Below are positions 32,606-38,431 of a DNA stretch of 38,431 bases, piece after piece. Origin of the DNA: Oscillospiraceae bacterium (GTDB lineage Bacteria > Bacillota > Clostridia > Oscillospirales > Acutalibacteraceae); NCBI GenBank assembly GCA_015066295.1, contig SVOR01000018.1, forward strand, positions 1-38,431. Direction: 5' to 3'. Both the position numbers and the translations under genes were made by a program. Under the pieces are notes generated by a model. The model ran no database searches, was not told the DNA's origin, and was given only the letters and a program-made list of their open reading frames with translations. Numbering within the stretch: the stretch's first letter is position 1; each line of letters starts with the position of its first letter.

Positions 32606-32638
32606 TTGACAAATACCCTTTTTTTGTGATATTATAAT
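32606..32638 (+). promoter_or_regulatory. Possible Spo0A-type promoter of the mgsA homologue
   Basis: TTGACA (32606-32611) starts 1 base after the PBP2 stop; a perfect TATAAT is at 32633-32638, giving a 21-base spacer, the same unusual value as the spoIIE promoter. On the minus strand TTTGTCAAT over the -35 matches 8 of 9 bases of the 0A box. Alternatively GATATT at 32628-32633 gives a normal 16-base spacer, so Spo0A control is only a possibility. Confidence 0.5.
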
Positions 32639-32667
32639 TTTATTAAATATAAGGAGAGTTGATATCA

Positions 32668-33069
32668 ATGACCATCGCTTTAATCGCACACGACGCCAAA
32701 AAAGAACTTATGGTACAGTTCTGTATTGCATATTGCGGCGTTTTAAGTAAACATACTCTTCTTGCGACCGGCACGACAGGCAAACTGGTATCGGAGTCTA
32801 CCGGCCTTAAAATAATTAAATTTTTAGCAGGCTCGCAAGGTGGTTCACAACAAATTTCCTCACGCATCGGCTGTGACGAAATTGATTTGTTGCTGCTTTT
32901 CCGCGACCCGCTTAACCCAAAACCGAACGAGCCTGACGAAAACGTTTTGCTTCGTCTTTGCGACGTTCACAACATCCCCGTTGCCACCAATATTGCAACG
33001 GCAGAGATGCTTATTCACGGTCTTGAACGCGGCGACCTTGATTGGCGCGAAATAGTACACAGTAAATAA
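32668..33069 (+). CDS. mgsA: Methylglyoxal synthase homologue with altered active site
   Basis: 133-residue protein of the methylglyoxal synthase family (dihydroxyacetone phosphate to methylglyoxal). The phosphate-binding ATGTTGKL, H8-D9, FRD80PLNP, D90 and VATNIAT are present. However, the catalytic base (Asp71 in E. coli, in GGDQQ) is Ser60 here (GGSQQIS), and the active-site His98 (PHDPD) is Asn87 (PNEPD). The enzyme may be inactive, altered or regulatory. I take ATG 32668, which follows GGAGAG by 9 bases, over an upstream TTG. A terminator follows the gene. Confidence 0.88.
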   Translation: MTIALIAHDAKKELMVQFCIAYCGVLSKHTLLATGTTGKLVSESTGLKIIKFLAGSQGGSQQISSRIGCDEIDLLLLFRDPLNPKPNEPDENVLLRLCDVHNIPVATNIATAEMLIHGLERGDLDWREIVHSK

Positions 33070-33077
33070 GAAAATAC

Positions 33078-33105
33078 AATCCAGCCCTTCGGGGCTGGAT
33101 TTGTG
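33078..33105 (+). terminator. Terminator-like hairpin after the mgsA homologue
   Basis: Perfect 10-bp stem AATCCAGCCC / GGGCTGGATT with a stable TTCG tetraloop. The T run after it is short, so part of the transcripts may read through into hisS, for which no separate promoter is evident. Confidence 0.75.
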
Positions 33106-33129
33106 ATGTTTTTTGACAGGAGATTTTTT

Positions 33130-34434
33130 ATGGCTGAAATCATAAAGGCTATTAAGGGCACGTGCGACGTCACGCCCGATGACAGCTACAAATGGCAGTA
33201 CGTTGAGCAAACAATGCTTAATACCGCCTCTCTCTACGGATACAGAGAAATTCGCATACCCGTTTTTGAGTATACCGAGGTGTTCTCTCGCGGCGTGGGG
33301 GACACAACCGACGTGGTGCAGAAGGAAATGTACACCTTTCAGGATAAGGGTGGCCGCTCGATTACACTTCGTCCCGAATTCACCGCAGGTGTTGTAAGAA
33401 GTGCGATTGAAAACGGTCTTGTTAGTGGCACTCTGCCCGTAAAGGCTTGTTATCTCGGCGGTTGCTACCGCTATGAAAAGCCGCAGGCAGGCCGACTTCG
33501 TGAATTCCATCAGTTTGGTATCGAGTGCATAGGTGCAAATACACCTGCTGCCGATGCCGAGGTTATATTGCTTGCAAATCAGGTGCTTTCTGATATAGGC
33601 ATTAAAAATCTCTCGCTCGAAATAAACTCTATTGGTTGCCCGACCTGTCGTGCCGAATACCACAAGGCGCTAAAGGCATACTTTGCCGACAATAGTGATG
33701 AGCTTTGCGGCACCTGTAAGGATAGACTCGAGCGCAACCCCATGCGTATACTCGACTGCAAGTCACCCGTTTGCAAGGGCATTGCAGAGGGTGCACCCGT
33801 TGTGCTTGACTTTTTGTGTGATGAATGTAAAGAGCATCACGCTCAGTTGCAGGCTCACCTTGATGCCGCAGGTCTTAAATATACGGTAAATCCGCAAATT
33901 GTACGTGGTCTTGACTACTACACCAAAACAGTGTTTGAGTTTGTATCGGGTGATATCGGTGCTCAGTCAACGGTTTGTGGCGGCGGAAGATACGACGGAC
34001 TTATCGCCCAGCTTGGCGGTCCCGCAGTTCAGTCGGTAGGCTTTGCTATGGGACTTGAAAGACTTATGATGGTGCTCACAGCTCAAAATGCCGAATTCCC
34101 ACCTGTTGCTTCCTGCGATATTTACTTTGTGCCGATGAATAGTGATGCACAGATTTACGCCACCAAACTTTGCAGCGACTTGCGAAACGAAGGCTTCGAG
34201 GCGCTAAGCGATATAAACGGTCGCGGTATGCGTGCACAGCTTAAGTATGCTAATAAAATCGGTGCAAAATTCACCTGTGTTTTGGGTGATGACGAAATAA
34301 ACGGCGATACACTTCGCATTAAAAATATGGCAAGCGGTGAAGAAACCGAGGTTAACAAAAATAACCTTGTTGATGAATTTTACAGCCTTATTAACACGCT
34401 CGCCCTTGATAATCTCACCGACTCGGTGTTTTAG
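33130..34434 (+). CDS. hisS: Histidyl-tRNA synthetase
   Basis: Class II aminoacyl-tRNA synthetase charging tRNA-His. ATG 33130 (434 aa, MAEIIKAIKGTCDV) is preceded by AGGAG; the longer frame starts in the terminator region. Motif 2 (CYLGGCYRYEKPQAGRLREFHQF), the histidine A signature (VRGLDYYTKTVFEF) and motif 3 (GFAMGLERLMM) are intact. The middle has a CXXC cluster pair (CGTC, CDEC) probably forming a zinc site. No T-box leader is present in the short upstream gap. It is paired with aspS, as in many Firmicutes. Confidence 0.96.
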   Translation: MAEIIKAIKGTCDVTPDDSYKWQYVEQTMLNTASLYGYREIRIPVFEYTEVFSRGVGDTTDVVQKEMYTFQDKGGRSITLRPEFTAGVVRSAIENGLVSGTLPVKACYLGGCYRYEKPQAGRLREFHQFGIECIGANTPAADAEVILLANQVLSDIGIKNLSLEINSIGCPTCRAEYHKALKAYFADNSDELCGTCKDRLERNPMRILDCKSPVCKGIAEGAPVVLDFLCDECKEHHAQLQAHLDAAGLKYTVNPQIVRGLDYYTKTVFEFVSGDIGAQSTVCGGGRYDGLIAQLGGPAVQSVGFAMGLERLMMVLTAQNAEFPPVASCDIYFVPMNSDAQIYATKLCSDLRNEGFEALSDINGRGMRAQLKYANKIGAKFTCVLGDDEINGDTLRIKNMASGEETEVNKNNLVDEFYSLINTLALDNLTDSVF

Positions 34435-34445
34435 GAGATGCTCAA

Positions 34446-36230
34446 ATGAAATTAGATAGAATGAATGGTTTAAAGCGCACACACTATTGCGGTGTTCTGC
34501 GCGACGGCGATATTGGTAAAACCGTTACGGTTTGCGGATGGGTACAGCGCCAAAGAGACCTCGGCGCACTTATCTTTATCGACCTTCGCGACCGCACGGG
34601 TATTGTGCAGTTGGCCTTTGACGATACAACCGATAAGCAGGTTTTCGAAAAGGCTTTTGCAATAAGAAGCGAATACGTTGTTATGGCAAGCGGTGTTGTT
34701 AGAGAGCGCTCGTCGGTAAACAACGATATACCCACAGGTCATATTGAAATTGAGGTTAACGATTTACGTGTTTTAGGACAGTCTGAAACTCCACCCTTTG
34801 AAATTTTAAGCGAAACCGACGTTAAGGAGGATTTACGCCTTAAATACCGCTACCTTGACCTTCGCCGTGCACCGCTTCAAAACAACATTATGATGCGCCA
34901 CAAGATAACCAAGGTAACAAGAGATTACTTTGATGAAAATGGCTTTATTGAGATAGAAACACCCACCCTTATTAAGTCTACTCCCGAGGGCGCACGTGAC
35001 TATCTTGTGCCTTCACGTATACACAAGGGCTCCTTCTTTGCACTTCCGCAGTCACCTCAGCTTTATAAGCAGTTGCTTATGCTTTCGGGCTTTGACCGCT
35101 ATATGCAGTTGGCTCGTTGCTATCGCGACGAGGACCTTCGTGCCGACCGTCAGCCTGAGTTTACACAGATAGACCTTGAGATGTCGTTTGTAGAGATGGA
35201 GGACGTGCTTGCCATTGGTGAAGGCTTTGTAAAGCGTCTTTTCAAAGAGGTAATGGATATCGACATTCCTACACCTCTACCCCGTCTTACCTATACCGAG
35301 GCTATGGAAAACTACGGTTCGGACAAGCCCGATACCCGTTTTGATATGAAGATAACCGATTTGTCGGGTATAGTTGAAAATTGCGGCTTTGGCGTTTTTT
35401 CCGATACAGTTAAAAATGGCGGCACAGTTCGTGCTATTACCGCCAAGGGTGCGGCTAACACCTACACAAGAAAAGAAATAGATAAATTAACCGAGGAAGC
35501 CAAGGGCATTGGCGCTAAGGGTCTTGCCTTTATCCGTTGGGTTGAGGACGTACCCACCTGCTCCTTCTCTAAATTTATGACTGAGGATGAAATGACGGCA
35601 ATAATTGAAAAAACAGGCGCCGAAAAGGGCGACGTTGTGCTCTTCTGTGCCGACCGTAAAAAGACGGTACTCTCGGTGCTTGGCGCACTACGTTTAACCG
35701 TTGCTAAGCGTCTTGACATTATCCCCGACACCTTTAACTTCTTGTGGATAACCGAATTCCCCTTCTTCGAATACAACGAGGAGACGGGCAACTGGGATGC
35801 TATGCATCACCCCTTCACATCACCGCTTGACGAGTGCGTACAGTATCTTGAAAGCGCACCCGAAAAGGTCTTTGCCAAGGCATACGACTTGGTGCTTAAC
35901 GGCATTGAATTGTCCTCGGGCTCTATTCGTATAACCGACCCCGAGCTACAAAAGCAGATGTTTACAGCTTTGGGGCTGAGTGACGAGGAAGCACACCAAA
36001 AATTCGGCTTCTTAACCGACGCCTTCCGCTTTGGCGCACCGCCTCACGGTGGTATGGGCATCGGTCTTGACCGCCTTGTTATGCTTATGTGCGGTGCCGA
36101 TAATCTGCGTGACGTAATCGCCTTCCCGAAGGTTTCAAATTCGAGTGAGCTTATGTCGGGTGCACCCGGCAACGTTGACGAGGTTCAGCTTACCGACCTA
36201 TCAATCGCGATAACTAAAAACGAAGAATAA
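34446..36230 (+). CDS. aspS: Aspartyl-tRNA synthetase
   Basis: Class II synthetase charging tRNA-Asp, 594 aa, the bacterial type with an OB-fold anticodon domain (1-110) and a GAD insertion domain (about 285-410). Motif 2 (ARCYRDEDLRADRQPEFTQ), FTQIDLEMSF and motif 3 (GMGIGLDRLVMLM) are clear. ATG 34446 follows GGAG overlapping the hisS stop codon; the gap is 11 bases. Whether it is discriminating or also charges tRNA-Asn is not decided here. Confidence 0.96.
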   Translation: MKLDRMNGLKRTHYCGVLRDGDIGKTVTVCGWVQRQRDLGALIFIDLRDRTGIVQLAFDDTTDKQVFEKAFAIRSEYVVMASGVVRERSSVNNDIPTGHIEIEVNDLRVLGQSETPPFEILSETDVKEDLRLKYRYLDLRRAPLQNNIMMRHKITKVTRDYFDENGFIEIETPTLIKSTPEGARDYLVPSRIHKGSFFALPQSPQLYKQLLMLSGFDRYMQLARCYRDEDLRADRQPEFTQIDLEMSFVEMEDVLAIGEGFVKRLFKEVMDIDIPTPLPRLTYTEAMENYGSDKPDTRFDMKITDLSGIVENCGFGVFSDTVKNGGTVRAITAKGAANTYTRKEIDKLTEEAKGIGAKGLAFIRWVEDVPTCSFSKFMTEDEMTAIIEKTGAEKGDVVLFCADRKKTVLSVLGALRLTVAKRLDIIPDTFNFLWITEFPFFEYNEETGNWDAMHHPFTSPLDECVQYLESAPEKVFAKAYDLVLNGIELSSGSIRITDPELQKQMFTALGLSDEEAHQKFGFLTDAFRFGAPPHGGMGIGLDRLVMLMCGADNLRDVIAFPKVSNSSELMSGAPGNVDEVQLTDLSIAITKNEE

Positions 36231-36242
36231 TATTTCAATTTA

Positions 36243-36269
36243 AAAACACCGCAGTATGCGGTGTTTTTT
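36243..36269 (+). terminator. Terminator of the hisS-aspS unit
   Basis: Stem AAACACCGCA / TGCGGTGTTT with GTA loop and a T6 run, 12 bases after aspS. Confidence 0.9.
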
Positions 36270-36285
36270 GCATAGAATAAACTTG

Positions 36286-36314
36286 TTGAATTAAAAGTAT
36301 CTTTATAGTATAAT
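36286..36314 (+). promoter_or_regulatory. Sigma-A promoter of the membrane protein-flippase pair
   Basis: TTGAAT (36286-36291) and TATAAT (36309-36314), spacer 17 bases, 30 bases before the ATG, with AAGGAG in between. Confidence 0.82.
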
Positions 36315-36344
36315 TATTTTATATAATCATAAAAGGAGATTTTT

Positions 36345-36851
36345 ATGGAAGGCATTGTTGAGTCCATTGTAGAGTGGTTTAGTAACTTCCCCATACCGAA
36401 AGAGGTTGTTACCTTTATTATATCTATGTTACCCGTTTTGGAGCTTCGTGGCGGTATGGTTGCGGCGGCGCTAATGAATATACCTTATTTTGAAGCTTTG
36501 GGCATCTGCCTTGCAGGTAATATTTTGCCGATACCCTTTTTGCTTCTGCTTATAAATCCGCTGTTCGCTTGGATGAAGGGCACAAAACTGTTGCGCCCTA
36601 TTGTTGAGAAACTCGAAAAGCGCACCCTCTCTAAAAAAGATAAGCTCGAAAAGGGAGAATTTTGGGGGCTTCTTATTTTCGTTGGTATTCCGCTACCCGG
36701 CACAGGTGCCTGGACGGGTGCCATGCTTGCGGCTTTACTTGGCATAAAGTTAAAAAAATCATCGGTTGCTATTGGCTTAGGCGTTATTTTGGCTGCCGCT
36801 ATTATGAGCTTTATTACCTACGCTTTGCCTTGGATAATTGCTCAATTTTAA
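36345..36851 (+). CDS. Small membrane protein, 'small multidrug export' family (COG2426)
   Basis: 168-residue protein with four or five membrane segments. The pattern LPVLELRGGMVAA near residue 30 and the later GIPLPGTGAWTGAMLAALLG are hallmarks of the COG2426 family, which has a re-entrant loop fold like DedA proteins. The 'multidrug export' label is historical; function is unproven and lipid-carrier or ion transport is possible. The next gene, a flippase, follows 27 bases later and probably shares the transcript. Confidence 0.85.
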   Translation: MEGIVESIVEWFSNFPIPKEVVTFIISMLPVLELRGGMVAAALMNIPYFEALGICLAGNILPIPFLLLLINPLFAWMKGTKLLRPIVEKLEKRTLSKKDKLEKGEFWGLLIFVGIPLPGTGAWTGAMLAALLGIKLKKSSVAIGLGVILAAAIMSFITYALPWIIAQF

Positions 36852-36878
36852 GGATTTTAAAATTTTAGGGAGTTAAAT

Positions 36879-38270
36879 ATGAACAAATACTCAGCTTTGG
36901 CGAAAAACACGGTAATTTTCGCGATTGGTACCTTTAGTTCAAAGATACTTTCGTTCATAATGGTATTTTTCTATAGCCGTGCTATGCAAACGGCCGAGTT
37001 CGGTATGCTTGATATTCTTATCAACAGCGCCGCACTTATGCTCCCGCTTGCAATGCTTGGCATTACCAATGCTATTATTCGTTTCGGCCTTGACGATGAA
37101 AATAAAAAAAGCGACGTTTTTACGTCGGGACTCATAGCAGTTGGCATCGGTTTTGGCGTTTTAATTGTCGTATCCCCCGCCATTATGCTGATTGACGACC
37201 TAAAAAATTACGTCGTGCTTTTATATGCCTACGTGCTTATGTCGGCGCTCCGTCATATTTGCAGCTTCTTTGTACGCGCCAATAATCAACCCAAGCTGTT
37301 TGCTATCGACGGCGTGTTCTCAACCTTTATGACCTGCCTTTTAACCCTTATATTCCTTATTCCGCTTAGAATGGGCATTGTGGGTTATATGTTGGCAATA
37401 ATTTTGGCCGATTTATCTTCGGTTATCTTTTTAAGCATAAACGGACGTCTTTGGTCTTTTGTTAATTTTAAAGGTCTTAACAAAAGGCTTACGGGCACCA
37501 TGATTAAATTTTCCTTACCGCTTATGCCAACCTCACTTTTGTGGTGGGTCGTTAACGTGTCCGACCGCTATTTTGTGAAATATATGCTCAGCGACTCGGC
37601 AAACGGACTCTATGCGGCGGCATACAAGGTGCCGACAATACTAACCCTCGTCGCCACAATATTCCTTGATGCGTGGCAGATTTCGGCGGTTACAGAGCAT
37701 AAGTCCGAGGAGCGCAACAGCTTCTACTCCAACATATTTAAAACCTTTCAGGGCGGCGTATTTGTTGTAGGCTCTCTGCTTATTATCACCGCAAAGTTGG
37801 TTACCAAAATTCTTTTGGCCGAAAGCTATTATGATTCTTGGCAGTACATCCCCGTGCTTATTTTTGCGACAGTGTTTATTTCCTTTGTAACCTTCCTCGG
37901 CAATATCTACTTGGCCGAAAAAAAGAACGTTGCCACCCTGCTTACCACCTTGGTTGGCGCCGTTTTAAATTTAATACTTAACTATTTCCTAATAAAGCAA
38001 ATGGGGGCGCAGGGTGCCGCCGTTGCAACACTTATTAGCTACGTAGCGGTATTTATAATTCGTGCCGTTGATATAAAGATACGAAACCGCGACATTTCCT
38101 TTGCAACCTTTACCGTTATAATAAACAGCCTAATAATGCTTGCGCAGGTTTATTTAATGCTGCTCGAACCGAATAATTGGCTCATCTATCAGTTAATATG
38201 TGTAGCATTGCTTATTGTGGTAAATATAAAAAATCTGTTATTACTCATTAAAAAGGTGCTTAAAAAATAA
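36879..38270 (+). CDS. Polysaccharide/lipid-linked oligosaccharide flippase (Wzx/MATE-like)
   Basis: 463-residue membrane protein with about 12-14 segments, of the MOP exporter superfamily. The opening KNTVIFAIGTFSSKILSFIMVFFYSR and the conserved F-x-LPLMPTSLLWWVVNVSDRYF region at about 208-230 match Wzx-like polysaccharide translocases. It likely flips an undecaprenyl-linked sugar, such as a surface polysaccharide unit, but no glycosyltransferase lies in the window to tell which. GGGAG is 8 bases ahead of the ATG. Confidence 0.88.
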   Translation: MNKYSALAKNTVIFAIGTFSSKILSFIMVFFYSRAMQTAEFGMLDILINSAALMLPLAMLGITNAIIRFGLDDENKKSDVFTSGLIAVGIGFGVLIVVSPAIMLIDDLKNYVVLLYAYVLMSALRHICSFFVRANNQPKLFAIDGVFSTFMTCLLTLIFLIPLRMGIVGYMLAIILADLSSVIFLSINGRLWSFVNFKGLNKRLTGTMIKFSLPLMPTSLLWWVVNVSDRYFVKYMLSDSANGLYAAAYKVPTILTLVATIFLDAWQISAVTEHKSEERNSFYSNIFKTFQGGVFVVGSLLIITAKLVTKILLAESYYDSWQYIPVLIFATVFISFVTFLGNIYLAEKKNVATLLTTLVGAVLNLILNYFLIKQMGAQGAAVATLISYVAVFIIRAVDIKIRNRDISFATFTVIINSLIMLAQVYLMLLEPNNWLIYQLICVALLIVVNIKNLLLLIKKVLKK

Positions 38271-38272
38271 AC

Positions 38273-38306
38273 AAATGCCATAGTCAACCGACTATGGCAT
38301 TTTATT
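38273..38306 (+). terminator. Terminator after the flippase gene
   Basis: A 13-bp perfect stem AAATGCCATAGTC / GACTATGGCATTT with an AACC loop. On the plus strand it is followed by an AT-rich tail. Confidence 0.88.
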
Positions 38307-38334
38307 TAAGCAAACACGAATAATCCGAACCTGC

Positions 38335-38431
38335 CTAAAACGGCATTCTTTCGGCACTTTTCGGTTTGTCATCACCCGTAGGCGTTAGCCTGACGGATTC
38401 TTCCGCACCAAAAATCACTCGAAATTCTGCC
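38335..38431 (-). CDS. C-terminal fragment of an unknown protein, cut by the window edge
   Basis: One minus-strand frame is open from the window end to a TAG at 38335-38337, giving 31 residues ending in TGDDKPKSAERMPF. The frame cannot be tested because the start is outside. A small imperfect inverted repeat (TAGGC/GCCT-like) lies in it. It may be a real gene end or part of a dispersed repeat. Confidence 0.3.
   Translation of the reverse strand, partial: AEFRVIFGAEESVRLTPTGDDKPKSAERMPF

Noticed and set aside
33102-33130. T-box leader for hisS
   Set aside because: The gap is too short and contains no T-box sequence or antiterminator.
32860-33663. Minus-strand open frame of 267 codons across mgsA and hisS
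   Set aside because: It spans two real genes and a terminator and has no recognisable domain.
1-38431. tRNA, rRNA or insertion-sequence genes
   Set aside because: None could be recognised on either strand; no transposase or integrase frames are present.

Overview
The window looks like a chromosomal segment from an anaerobic, endospore-forming member of the Clostridia, probably a gut Oscillospirales/Ruminococcaceae-type bacterium. The evidence is a complete spoIIIA operon plus spoIIE, a six-gene Rnf complex in the clostridial order C-D-G-E-A-B, a DUF6472-like mini-protein, strong Shine-Dalgarno sites, TTGACA/TATAAT promoters and moderate GC content (judged by eye). The species call is inference. 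Most of the window is core chromosome; the one clearly accessory region is about 18.6-21.8 kb.

Layout: (1) 0.1-3.0 kb, minus strand: a Fur/Zur-type regulator followed by a zinc/manganese ABC importer (binding protein, ATPase, permease), with a 7-1-7 operator just behind the promoter. (2) 3.1-8.0 kb, plus: rnfCDGEAB, a ferredoxin:NAD+ oxidoreductase ion pump. (3) 8.0-10.7 kb, minus: lepA and a PlsC-type acyltransferase. (4) 10.9-11.1 kb, plus: a 56-residue Cys-containing protein. (5) 11.1-18.6 kb, minus: spoIIIAA-AH, an Asp23-family gene and spoIIE. SpoIIE activates sigma-F in the forespore and SpoIIIA builds the mother-cell side of the feeding-tube channel. The spoIIE promoter has the 21-bp spacer and overlapping 0A box of a Spo0A-activated sigma-A promoter.

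(6) 18.6-21.8 kb, an accessory region between spoIIIAA and yebC. It holds two unrelated cassettes. Cassette 1 (18.6-19.7 kb) has a periodic hairpin array, a ribbon-helix-helix gene and a Cro-like/XRE divergent pair with palindromic operators. Cassette 2 (19.9-21.8 kb) has three membrane-anchored unknown proteins under a consensus promoter. Between them lies a scar in which the 3' end of yebC is joined to the 5' end and leader of spoIIIAA, forming a 45-codon in-frame chimeric ORF. Each cassette is therefore flanked by direct repeats.

(7) 21.8-28.1 kb: yebC and dusB (minus), then polA, a YwlE-like arginine phosphatase fused to RimI, and tsaD (plus). (8) 28.2-36.2 kb: mreBCD and PBP2 for cell-wall elongation, an mgsA homologue lacking two catalytic residues, then hisS and aspS. 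(9) 36.3-38.3 kb: a small membrane protein and a Wzx/MATE-type flippase, then a fragment of an unknown gene cut by the window edge.

The points most worth a second look are the chimeric yebC/spoIIIAA scar with its two cassettes, the MgsA homologue with a changed active site, the phosphatase-acetyltransferase fusion, the hairpin array and the Spo0A-type promoters.
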